A stretch of DNA of 64,000 bases from Luteibacter sp. (GTDB taxonomy: Bacteria > Pseudomonadota > Gammaproteobacteria > Xanthomonadales > Rhodanobacteraceae), in assembly GCF_009912395.1 (NCBI RefSeq), contig NZ_WNDO01000015.1, positions 62,001 through 126,000 of the forward strand, given 5' to 3'. Numbering within the stretch: the first letter of the stretch is position 1; each line of letters begins with the position of its first letter. The notes below the pieces were generated by a model that made no database searches, was not told the DNA's origin, and was given only the letters and a program-made list of their open reading frames with translations. This document shows positions 54,225-61,909 of the stretch, one piece after another. The position numbers were made by a program, and so were the translations under genes.

Positions 54225-54505
54225 TTCCAGTGACCTCGGTCGTACTCGGCGTGCGTCAGCACGGCTTTGATGTAGCAGATCTGCGCGGGAAAACTGATGG
54301 CGACGATCAACCGGTAGCGATTGCCGCGGATGTCGAAGACGAAACGGTCGCCGACGACATCGACGCTACCGAAGACCTGGCGAAGCTCGTTGAAGCCCAG
54401 GTAGGGTCTTGCCTCGAGCAGTTTTCTCCATGACTGAAGCGAGGGGCCGGCATCGGGGTGGAGGTAGGCGAAGTCGACAAGTCGTCGATTGCTGATAACC
54501 CGCAT
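54221..54505 (-). CDS. higB: HigB-type mRNA interferase toxin
   Basis: This 94-residue toxin of the HigB/RelE fold shows RLVDFAYLHPDAGPSLQSWR near the N-terminus and FDIRGNRYRLIVAISFPAQI, then CYIKAVLTHAEYDRGHW, at the end. The pattern fits PF09907-type toxins, which cut mRNA on the ribosome. ATG 54505 is chosen; the longer frame from 54583 has no family likeness and runs through the operator. It is followed at once by the antitoxin. Confidence 0.88.
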   Translation of the reverse strand: MRVISNRRLVDFAYLHPDAGPSLQSWRKLLEARPYLGFNELRQVFGSVDVVGDRFVFDIRGNRYRLIVAISFPAQICYIKAVLTHAEYDRGHWK

Positions 54506-54539
54506 GGAAGCTTGGTCCGTAAGCTCTGGGAAGAAGAAT

Positions 54540-54554
54540 ATCGCAAATTGCGAT
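54540..54554. promoter_or_regulatory. higBA operator ATCGCAA-A-TTGCGAT
   Basis: A perfect 15-bp dyad lies 35 bases upstream of the toxin start, with another TTGCAATC half-site just beyond it on the minus strand. GATATT, overlapping the dyad on the minus strand, could be the -10 box. Binding of HigA or HigBA here would repress the operon. Confidence 0.65.
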
Positions 54555-54672
54555 GATTGCAAGTAAGCGGCGCCCGCCGTCATCGCATGACGTACATCGG
54601 CGGTACGTGGGGTCAGGCGGGTTCGCTAGGAGATGGGCCTAACACGCTGTTTCAGAAGCTGAATGTGTGATC

Positions 54673-54682
54673 GTCTAGACAG
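54673..54682. promoter_or_regulatory. Predicted PhnF operator upstream of the HpnW operon
   Basis: GTCTAGACAG contains GTCTAGAC, which fits the HutC-subfamily GntR operator rule GT-N-TA-N-AC. It is 83 bases before the start of the DUF5690-like gene. The same 10-mer recurs at 61632-61641, upstream of the TonB receptor at the other end of the locus, and a HutC-type regulator (PhnF) lies between them. Confidence 0.6.
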
Positions 54683-54762
54683 TTTTCCGGACTGTCGGTG
54701 CCCACGTCACCCGGGCGCCACAGTGCCTCGCGAGGATGCCTTCCATCCTGACGGAGGCCCTT

Positions 54763-56091
54763 ATGACGACACGAAACGGCGGTTGGTTCGCGAGCCTGTC
54801 TTCGCGGCAGGCGCGGGTGCTCATGCCCGTGCTCGCCGGGCTGGCCGCGTTCTGCGTGTACTCGTGCATGTATGCCTTCCGCAAGCCGTTTAGCGCGGCC
54901 AGCTACGACGGCATGAGCTGGCTGGGGCTGGACTACAAGATCTGGCTGGTGATCGCCCAGGTACTGGGGTATGCCCTCAGCAAGATGCTGGGCCTTCGCT
55001 TCGTGCCGGAGTGGCAGGGTGAGAAGCGAGGCGTGGCCATCCTTGGCCTGATCGGGCTGGCGTGGCTGGCCTTGCTGGGCTTCGCGCTGGTGCCGCCCAC
55101 GCTGGGTATCGCCTTCCTGTTCCTCAACGGCATGCCGCTGGGCATGGTGTGGGGCCTGGTGTTCGGCTACATCGAAGGCCGGCGCGCGACCGAGCTGATG
55201 GGGGCCATTCTCTCGTCGAGCTTCATTTTCGCCTCGGGTGTGGTGAAGGGCGTGGGCAAGGCTTTGCTACTTGCTGGCGTGAGCGCGCACTGGATGCCGT
55301 TCCTTACCGGCCTGGTGTTCGTGCCGCCGTTGCTGCTGTCCCTTCGCCTGCTTTCCCGCCTGCCGGGTCCCGACGCCGATGACATCGCCGCGCGCGCTCC
55401 GCGCGGCAACATGGATGCCGAGGCGCGCCGCAACTTCGTCCGGCGTTTCCTGCCGGGCCTGCTCCTGATCGTGCCGCTCTACGTATTGCTCACGGTGTTG
55501 CGTGACTTCCGCGAGAACTTCGACACGGAGATCTTTCGCGAGCTCGGCTTTGGCCGTGACGCCTGGGTATTCGGCCAGGTGGACACGCCTATCGGCATCG
55601 GCGTGTTGCTCTGCACGGCCGCGCTCAGCCTTGTACGCGACAACATGCGTGCGCTCATGCTGAACCATGCGATGGTCGCGGTGGGATTGTTTTGCGTCGT
55701 GCTCGCCACGCTGGCGTTCGAGCGTGGCCACCTGCCGCCGTTGACGTGGATGGTGCTGGTCGGCTTTGGCCTTTATTTGCCTTACATCCTGCTCAACGGC
55801 GTGTACTTCGAGCGGATGATGGCGACGTTCCGCGTCGTCGGCACGGCATCCTTCGTGATGTGCATCGCGGATGCCGCCGGTTACCTCGGCAGTGTCGGCG
55901 TGCTGTTGGTGAAGGCGTTCGCCGGACTGCATCTCGACTGGATCCGATTCTTCGAACAGGCCGTGCTGCTCGCCTGCCTGCTCGGACTCGCTCTCAATGG
56001 CCTTGCGGCCCGCTGGTTCTGGCGGCAAGCACGCAAGGGCGAGTCCATCGCACCGATTCCCTCCCTGCCCATGGAACGTCATTCGCTATGA
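54763..56091 (+). CDS. MFS-like membrane carrier, DUF5690 type
   Basis: This 442-residue protein has about 12 hydrophobic segments. It resembles what I recall as the DUF5690 family (AFCVYSCMYAFRKPFSAASY at the first segment; LGMVWGLVFGYIEGRRATEL in the centre). The YMYAFRKP-like start also recalls organophosphate:phosphate antiporters such as UhpT/GlpT (inference). ATG 54763 is preferred over ATG 54736 because GGAGG lies seven bases before it. Its stop overlaps the next gene, the FAD oxidase, by ATGA. In this context it probably carries the phosphonate substrate across the inner membrane. Confidence 0.72.
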   Translation: MTTRNGGWFASLSSRQARVLMPVLAGLAAFCVYSCMYAFRKPFSAASYDGMSWLGLDYKIWLVIAQVLGYALSKMLGLRFVPEWQGEKRGVAILGLIGLAWLALLGFALVPPTLGIAFLFLNGMPLGMVWGLVFGYIEGRRATELMGAILSSSFIFASGVVKGVGKALLLAGVSAHWMPFLTGLVFVPPLLLSLRLLSRLPGPDADDIAARAPRGNMDAEARRNFVRRFLPGLLLIVPLYVLLTVLRDFRENFDTEIFRELGFGRDAWVFGQVDTPIGIGVLLCTAALSLVRDNMRALMLNHAMVAVGLFCVVLATLAFERGHLPPLTWMVLVGFGLYLPYILLNGVYFERMMATFRVVGTASFVMCIADAAGYLGSVGVLLVKAFAGLHLDWIRFFEQAVLLACLLGLALNGLAARWFWRQARKGESIAPIPSLPMERHSL

Positions 56092-57272
56092 GTCATACGC
56101 AGCAACCCGGCGCGATCGTCGTCGGCGCCGGTATCGTCGGCCTCGCGCTCGCCCGCGCGCTGGCCGAGGCCGGCTACAAGGTCACGGTGTTCGATCGCCA
56201 CGAGCGTGCCGTCGGCGCTTCGGTGCGCAACTTCGGTACGGTGTGGCCCATCGGCGTGACCAACGGCGCGATCTACGAACGCGCCTTGCGCTCACGCGCG
56301 GTCTGGCGCCAGTTCTGCGACGAAACGGATACGTGGTACGCGCCGTCGGGTAGCCTGGTCGCGGCCTGGCACGACGACGAATGGCAGGTGATGAACGAAT
56401 ATGCGGCCGCCAACGAGGGTATTCGGCCCTGTCGCGCGGTCGACGCGGCCGGCGCGTTGCGTCATGCCCCGGGTCTCGTGGCGAAGGGGCTGCGGGGCGC
56501 CCTGGTCAGCGACGACGAGCTGGTCGTCGATCCGCGCGAGGCGATTCGTGCGATGCCCGCCTGGTTGTCGGCACGTTATGGCGTGACCTTCCACTGGCGC
56601 CAGGCGGTAACACGTGTGGAGCATCCGTACGTGTGGAGCGGTGGCCGGCGTTATGCGGCCGACGCCATCTACGTGGCGGGTGGCAGCGATTTCGAGACGT
56701 TGTTTCCTGAACTTTACGAGCGCCAGGCCATCACCAAGTGCAAGCTGCAAATGCTGCGCCTGGAATCGCAGCCGTCATCGTTCCAGCTAGGGCCGGTGGT
56801 GTGCGGTGGCCTCACCATGGCGCACTACAGCGGTTTTCATGGCTTGCCGGGTATCGATGGTCTTCGCCGCCGCCTTGCCGCCGAACACGCGGACCTCATG
56901 GCGCTGGGCATCCACGTCATGGCCGCGCAGAACGGCCTGGGCGAGATCACGGTGGGTGACTCGCACGAGTATGGCCACACGCTCGATCCGTTCGACGAGA
57001 CGGCGATCAACGGCCGCATCGTCGACTACCTGCGTGGGGTGCTCGACCTGCCGCACTGGAACGTCAGGCAGACCTGGCACGGCACTTACGCCAAGCTCAC
57101 CGATGCGACACGCAGCGAACTGGTGCTGGAAGCGCAGCCGGGCGTGACGGTGGTGAACGGTGTCGGTGGTGGTGGGCTTGGCATGACGCTGTCGTTCGGC
57201 CTGGCCGAGGACATCGTCGCGGGGCGTGTGCGCGCTGAGCGGGAAACGCTGGCGGTCGCCGTCAACGGCTGA
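56088..57272 (+). CDS. HpnW-type FAD-dependent aminophosphonate oxidase (TIGR03364-like)
   Basis: This 394-residue DAO-fold oxidase has the FAD motif AIVVGAGIVGLALARALAEA, then ASVRNFGTVWPIGVTNGAIY and the C-terminal GVTVVNGVGGGGLGMTLSFG. It matches what I recall as TIGR03364, a clade linked with phosphonatase-like enzymes and proposed to oxidise aminophosphonates close to 2-aminoethylphosphonate. Some such enzymes act on N-methylated AEP. The product would be phosphonoacetaldehyde or a hydroxylated relative. It is coupled to the DUF5690-like carrier by ATGA and overlaps phnF by 11 bases at its 3' end, in convergent orientation. Confidence 0.83.
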   Translation: MSHTQQPGAIVVGAGIVGLALARALAEAGYKVTVFDRHERAVGASVRNFGTVWPIGVTNGAIYERALRSRAVWRQFCDETDTWYAPSGSLVAAWHDDEWQVMNEYAAANEGIRPCRAVDAAGALRHAPGLVAKGLRGALVSDDELVVDPREAIRAMPAWLSARYGVTFHWRQAVTRVEHPYVWSGGRRYAADAIYVAGGSDFETLFPELYERQAITKCKLQMLRLESQPSSFQLGPVVCGGLTMAHYSGFHGLPGIDGLRRRLAAEHADLMALGIHVMAAQNGLGEITVGDSHEYGHTLDPFDETAINGRIVDYLRGVLDLPHWNVRQTWHGTYAKLTDATRSELVLEAQPGVTVVNGVGGGGLGMTLSFGLAEDIVAGRVRAERETLAVAVNG

Positions 57273-58017
57273 CCGCCTCCGGGGTGGACAGCACCAATTG
57301 CACGCGCTCCGCCGCGAAGCAGGTCAGCCCGTACTGTACGGGCTGATTCTGCGCGTCCACGTTCAGCGATTCGACTTCCAGCACGGGCAGGTCGGCGGCC
57401 TGCTCGAGGATGCGCGCCGTCGTCATGCCCGCCAGACGGGCGGTGACGCGGGTATAGGAGCGGAAATAGTCCGTCACCCCGAATTCCGCCAGCGTACGCG
57501 TGACCGAGCCGGTACGCTGGAACACCTCGTCGAGCCGGGGGAAGCGCACGGCGGGGAACCAGGCCTGGCCGTGGTCCAGGACTCGGCCCTCCGCATGGGC
57601 AGAGGACTCGATCCACCACGCCCGCTCGCCACGCGCCAGGGCCAGCGATTCGGCGACACGGCGGGGCGGGGTGACCAGCGCGGTGCCCAGCACCCGGTTG
57701 CCGGAGCTGACGTTGAGATTGGTCATGTTGCGGCTGAAACTGGTGCGCCGACCGATCGCGTAGTCGTAGGACTCCTCGCGCACCCTCAGCCCGCGACCGG
57801 CCTCGGCATGCACCACGCCACGTTCTTCCAGGGCGTCCAGTGCCCGACGCACGGTGTGCCGGTTGACCTGGAGCTGGCGGGCGAGTTCGAGGGCGGAGGG
57901 CAGGCGCTCGCCGCCACGGAGGGTGCCCTCATGGATCTGCCGGAGCACCTGTTGTTCGATCTGGCGCCAGACCGGGACGTCGGCGTCACGGTCGGGTGGC
58001 TGGAGTCGGTTTGCCAT
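57262..58017 (-). CDS. phnF: PhnF-like GntR-family (HutC subgroup) regulator
   Basis: This 251-residue repressor has a GntR winged helix (about 10-75; VPVWRQIEQQVLRQIHEGTL, then ALDALEERGVVHAEAGRGLRV) and a C-terminal UTRA/HutC ligand domain (YDYAIGRRTSFSRNMTNLNV to VQYGLTCFAAERVQL). The phrase RRTSFSRNM is typical of PhnF, the regulator of phosphonate genes. ATG 58017 is selected; the longer frame upstream is not homologous. It is divergent from phnM and lies between two predicted operators (54673 and 61632). Its ligand is probably the phosphonate or its oxidised product. Confidence 0.85.
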   Translation of the reverse strand: MANRLQPPDRDADVPVWRQIEQQVLRQIHEGTLRGGERLPSALELARQLQVNRHTVRRALDALEERGVVHAEAGRGLRVREESYDYAIGRRTSFSRNMTNLNVSSGNRVLGTALVTPPRRVAESLALARGERAWWIESSAHAEGRVLDHGQAWFPAVRFPRLDEVFQRTGSVTRTLAEFGVTDYFRSYTRVTARLAGMTTARILEQAADLPVLEVESLNVDAQNQPVQYGLTCFAAERVQLVLSTPEAVSR

Positions 58018-58073
58018 CAAGGTTGCATCTTCGTGGCGCAGTCTTGGCTGCGGTAGGAATGCATGAAGCGAGT

Positions 58074-59249
58074 ATGGAAAGACAAGCTTTCGTTGGCGTG
58101 ACACCGGATGGCCCCTGGCACATCGCGCGAGCCCGCGTGGTGCTGGCCGACCGCGTGGTAGAGGGCGGGGTCGAGGTCGTGGACGACGGGATCGTTCGCC
58201 TGTTGCCCTTCGACGAGCGTCCACTGGGCGCCATCGACTTCGCTGGCGACTACCTGTTGCCGGGCATGCTGGAGCTGCATACCGACAACCTCGAAAAGCA
58301 TCTTGTCCCCCGTGCCGGCGTCGTCTGGCCGGCGTTGCCCGCGCTGCTCGCCCATGACGCGCAATTGCTGGCCGCCGGCATCACGACGGTGCTCGATGCC
58401 CTGTCGCTGGGCGACCTGGAGGAAGACGGCACCCGTATCGATACTCTCGAGGGTGCCCTCGTCGCGCTCGACGAGGCGCGTGGGCACGACCTGCTGCGCT
58501 GCGACCATCACCTGCACCTGCGTTGCGAACTGAGCTGGCCGGGCCTGCTTGATCTGCTGGCGCCCTTGGTGTCCCGCACCGATCTGCGCCTGCTCTCCCT
58601 CATGGACCATACGCCGGGCCAGCGTCAGTACCGCGACGTGAGCCAGTATCGGCGCTATTACAGCCGCAGCGGGCTCGTGTGGAGCGACGAGGAGTTCGCC
58701 GGCATCCTGGAGGAGCGCCGTGCCCAGCAGGCACGGTATGGCGCGGCCCAGCTCGCCCGGGTGCTGGCGCTGGCGAATCGTCATGGCATCGCATTGGCGA
58801 GCCATGACGATACGGATGAATCGCACGTGGCCGAGGCGGTCGCGGCCGGTGCGCCCATCTGCGAATTCCCGACCACGCTCGCCGCCGCGCAAGCAGCGCA
58901 TCGCGCGGGATTGCGCGTGGTGGCCGGTGCGAGCAACCTCGTACGCGGCGGCTCGCACTCGGGCAACGTCGCCGCGATCGATCTCGCACGTGAAGGATGC
59001 CTCGACATCCTCTCGTCCGACTACATGCCCACCAGCCTGTTGCACGGAGCGTTCATCCTCCATGAAAAGGCGGGTTGGTCGTTGCCAGACGCCATGCGGA
59101 CGGTAAGCGATGCGCCCGCCGCCGCACTGGGCTTCGACGATCGAGGGCGCATCGAGCCAGGCCTGCGCGCGGACCTGCTGCGCGTCCGCATGCACGGGGC
59201 GCAGCCGGTGGTTCGTTCCGTGTGGGTGGCGGGACAACCCAGGCTCTGA
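58074..59249 (+). CDS. phnM: PhnM-family amidohydrolase (RPnTP diphosphatase), without C-P lyase genes
   Basis: In the C-P lyase pathway, PhnM removes pyrophosphate from alpha-D-ribose 1-methylphosphonate 5-triphosphate. This protein, about 391 residues, is a close match along its whole length. It has the metal motif ELHTDNLEKHLVPR (His69, Asp71), HHLHLRCELSWPGLL, LMDHTPGQRQYRDVSQYRRY, IALASHDDTDESHVAEA, GASNLVRGGSHSGNVAAIDL and LDILSSDYMP. ATG 58074 is used; ATG 58059 is also possible. No phnG-L genes are in the window. It may feed a C-P lyase encoded elsewhere or act on another phosphonate. Confidence 0.87.
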   Translation: MERQAFVGVTPDGPWHIARARVVLADRVVEGGVEVVDDGIVRLLPFDERPLGAIDFAGDYLLPGMLELHTDNLEKHLVPRAGVVWPALPALLAHDAQLLAAGITTVLDALSLGDLEEDGTRIDTLEGALVALDEARGHDLLRCDHHLHLRCELSWPGLLDLLAPLVSRTDLRLLSLMDHTPGQRQYRDVSQYRRYYSRSGLVWSDEEFAGILEERRAQQARYGAAQLARVLALANRHGIALASHDDTDESHVAEAVAAGAPICEFPTTLAAAQAAHRAGLRVVAGASNLVRGGSHSGNVAAIDLAREGCLDILSSDYMPTSLLHGAFILHEKAGWSLPDAMRTVSDAPAAALGFDDRGRIEPGLRADLLRVRMHGAQPVVRSVWVAGQPRL

Positions 59250-61496
59250 TCAGAACGTCATGTCCACGGTGAGGAAGCCCTGGCGAGGCGCGCCGACGAG
59301 CAGCGTCTGGAAGGTGCCGTTCGGATCGCTCGTGGTGAAGCCGTTGCTGTCGATGGTGGCGACGTATTTCTTGCCGAGGAGGTTGCTGACGGTGAGCGAC
59401 AGCTTGGTGGATTTCACCATGCCCATCGGGCCGAGGTTCCAGATGAGTTCCGCGTCGAACAGGGTGAAGCCACCGATGCGCTGGTCATTCACATAGGTGT
59501 AGTAGCGGGCACCGGTGTACTTCGCACCCAGTTTCGCCTCGAAGTCGCCGAAGCGATAGCCGACCTCGCTGGCGAGCATCTTCTTCGGCGAATCCACCAC
59601 GGTCTTGCCGCGCGTGGCGATGAGCGTGCCGCCGTCCAGGTAGTCGTCCTTGTACTTGGCGTCGTTATACGTGGCCGAGTTGAACCAGCGAAAGGCGCGG
59701 TCCGGCTGCCAGACGAAGGTGAACTCCGCGCCGCGCGCGTTGACCTTGCCGACGTTGGCGATCTGGTTCGGGCAGCTGACCACGCCGGCGCAGGGCACGA
59801 TGACCAGCAGGCGGTTCTTGAAGTCGATGTTGTACAGGGCCAGCGAGGATTGCACCGTCTCGTCCACGTAGCGAACGCCCAGTTCGCTGTTGGCGGAGCG
59901 CTCAGGGCGCAGGCGCTTGCTCAGGGAATCGAAGGTCTTCTGGTCGGACGACCAGGCGCCGTTGGCACCGGGCTCGTAGGCGTTCTGGTTCACCTGGAAC
60001 GAGGCGAAACCTTCCCAGCCGCCACCGAACCGGTAGTTGGCCGCGATCTGCGGGAGGAAGTCGCTCTTGGCGGTGAGCGCTCCGCTGGCACGGCCGGGCA
60101 TGAGCGCCACGGCATTCGTGGTGACGTTATGGCCCTTGAAGCCGGCGTCGATATGCAGCCGGTCGTCGAGCAGGGCGACATCGTCCTCGATGTACCACTG
60201 CCGGGTCAGGGTCTTGAAGCGCTGGCGGAAGAGCACGTTGTCGTAGGTGTCGTAGATGCGGTCTTGGCTGATCGGGCCGCCATCGGGGATGTCCTGGAAG
60301 CTGCGGGCGATGGTGTAGTGGCTGTTCTCGAACCAGAAGCCCGCTTGCAGATGATGATCGCCGAGCTGGTATTCCAGCGAATTCATGATGCCGCCGCGCG
60401 TCATCAGGTAGTGCGACAGGCGCAGGGCGATGGGTGCGTCGCCTGCGGCGGGCGCGTAGGGGAGGTCGGACTTCGGTGCGAACCAGTGGCCCTGGCCGAG
60501 GTCATGGTGATAGTACGGCTGTACGCTGAGCGTGAGGTTGTCGCTGAGGAAGAACTCGCCCTTCACCGAGCCGATCTCGTCCTGGCGGATGCCGTTGCCG
60601 TTGTAGTAAGTGTCGTCCGCTGACGTGACGCAGCCGCTGTACTTGCCGTTGGCGATGTCCACCGAGCGCTGCCAGTCCGGCGCGAGATAGTCGAAGCGGT
60701 AGCCGCAGCGACGCAATGAATCCTTCGACAGGTCCAGGTAGGCCTGCTCCGTGCGGCGCACGACATCGACGATGCCGGTGATGCGGCCGCCCGTCCAGTC
60801 ATAGATCGCCTTGCTCACGAACTGACGCTGGCGCTGCCCGTCATTGCCCTTCCACTTGGGGGCATCCACGTACATGCCCGCCACGTAGGCGCTGAAACCA
60901 TCGTGTTCGCCGATGTCGCCGCGGATATACCCGCGCTTGAAGCCGTAGGAGCCGCCAGTGGCGTTGAGGCGGACGCCCGGGGTGCGGCTCGGGTCGTCCG
61001 TGCGCAACTGCACGGTGCCGCCGAGGTTGCTGGTCGATGCCGTGCCGAGCGCGCCCGAGCCTTGTGCGAGATCGAGTTCGCCTAGGCTTTCGCTGATCCA
61101 GGCGCGTGTGACGCTGAGGCCGTCGCCGGTGTGATAGTCCGCGTTGCCGAGCGGGATGCCGTCGAGCGTGTAGCCGAGCTGCGTGTGGTTGAAGCCGCGC
61201 AGGCTGATCCGCGAGGACCACTCGTCGGTACCGAAGGGTTCGTTGGACACGAAATGCACACCCGGCATGCGTTGAAGCATCTGCAGGGGGCTGGTGCCGG
61301 GGGTCTCGCGCTGGATCTCCACCTTGCCCAGCTGCTGCACCTGGCGGGTGGCGTTCTGGCCGACGACGGAGACGGCGTCGAGCGTGGTTGGTTCCTTCTT
61401 CGCCTCCGCCGCCTTGTCGGCGACATCGTCGGCGTGAGCCATCAAGGGCAGGGCGGCGAGCAGGGCGAGGCAGAGCGGAGTGCGAAGCGGCGTCAT
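59250..61496 (-). CDS. TonB-dependent receptor of the second phosphonate locus
   Basis: This is a 748-residue outer-membrane TonB receptor. A signal peptide (MTPLRTPLCLALLAALPLMA, then HA) is followed by a TonB-box-like LDAVSVVGQNATRQVQQLGK, the plug domain (SPLQMLQRMPGVHFVSNEPF, SSRISLRGFNHTQLGYTLDG), and a beta-barrel ending RQGFLTVDMTF with a terminal Phe. It resembles Fe-complex/organic-solute receptors of ordinary size. It is convergent with phnM, stop codon against stop codon. A predicted PhnF operator lies 134 bases upstream of its start, which suggests that it imports the phosphonate used by this locus (inference). Confidence 0.88.
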   Translation of the reverse strand: MTPLRTPLCLALLAALPLMAHADDVADKAAEAKKEPTTLDAVSVVGQNATRQVQQLGKVEIQRETPGTSPLQMLQRMPGVHFVSNEPFGTDEWSSRISLRGFNHTQLGYTLDGIPLGNADYHTGDGLSVTRAWISESLGELDLAQGSGALGTASTSNLGGTVQLRTDDPSRTPGVRLNATGGSYGFKRGYIRGDIGEHDGFSAYVAGMYVDAPKWKGNDGQRQRQFVSKAIYDWTGGRITGIVDVVRRTEQAYLDLSKDSLRRCGYRFDYLAPDWQRSVDIANGKYSGCVTSADDTYYNGNGIRQDEIGSVKGEFFLSDNLTLSVQPYYHHDLGQGHWFAPKSDLPYAPAAGDAPIALRLSHYLMTRGGIMNSLEYQLGDHHLQAGFWFENSHYTIARSFQDIPDGGPISQDRIYDTYDNVLFRQRFKTLTRQWYIEDDVALLDDRLHIDAGFKGHNVTTNAVALMPGRASGALTAKSDFLPQIAANYRFGGGWEGFASFQVNQNAYEPGANGAWSSDQKTFDSLSKRLRPERSANSELGVRYVDETVQSSLALYNIDFKNRLLVIVPCAGVVSCPNQIANVGKVNARGAEFTFVWQPDRAFRWFNSATYNDAKYKDDYLDGGTLIATRGKTVVDSPKKMLASEVGYRFGDFEAKLGAKYTGARYYTYVNDQRIGGFTLFDAELIWNLGPMGMVKSTKLSLTVSNLLGKKYVATIDSNGFTTSDPNGTFQTLLVGAPRQGFLTVDMTF

Positions 61497-61909
61497 GGGT
61501 AAGCCTTCGTGGGTGTCCAGGCCCGGTCGGATCGACCGGGCGATGGGCGCCCATTACGCGTTCGCCGCGTTACGGCGGGATGCTTCGCAGGTGTCGGTGT
61601 GGGGGCACGATCTGGACAATCCCTCGGCGCTGTCTAGACAGGTCGGGTGCGCGGAGAGCCTGACGTTCGAGTCGATGGAGTGGGTGGGTATCGCCCTCGA
61701 TTCGATGTAGGCCTCCGTTGATACGCCCTGCCCGATAAGGGCTCGTCGCTTTCGGGTGAAGCGGCGATGAATCGCGTCAGATGGTGTAGTCCCGCCACGG
61801 CTTTGCGGTCCTGCGCCCAGTCGCTTCCTTTGAAAGCGTGAGTCTGGTCGTATCGACAAAATCGGCAAAGAACGTAGCTTTGGCTCCGGGCACTCAACAA
61901 GGAGCCGTT
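61497..61909. other. Divergent region between TonB receptor and cytolysin-like gene
   Basis: This 413-base stretch holds the predicted PhnF site at 61630-61641 and the promoters of two divergent genes. Open frames crossing it are short, overlap on both strands and look noncoding. No second operator was recognised near the cytolysin-like gene. Confidence 0.45.
61630..61641. promoter_or_regulatory. Predicted PhnF operator upstream of the TonB receptor
   Basis: CTGTCTAGACAG is a perfect 12-bp palindrome that contains GTCTAGAC, matching the GT-N-TA-N-AC rule for HutC-type GntR regulators. It shares the 10-mer GTCTAGACAG with the site at 54673-54682. It is placed 134 bases before the TonB receptor start. 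Confidence 0.6.

Noticed and set aside
54772-57272. An open frame (from 55692) fusing the end of the DUF5690-like gene to the FAD oxidase
   Set aside because: The N-terminal part of that frame is out of register with the carrier and has no homology. The oxidase starts cleanly at ATG 56088 with an ATGA overlap.
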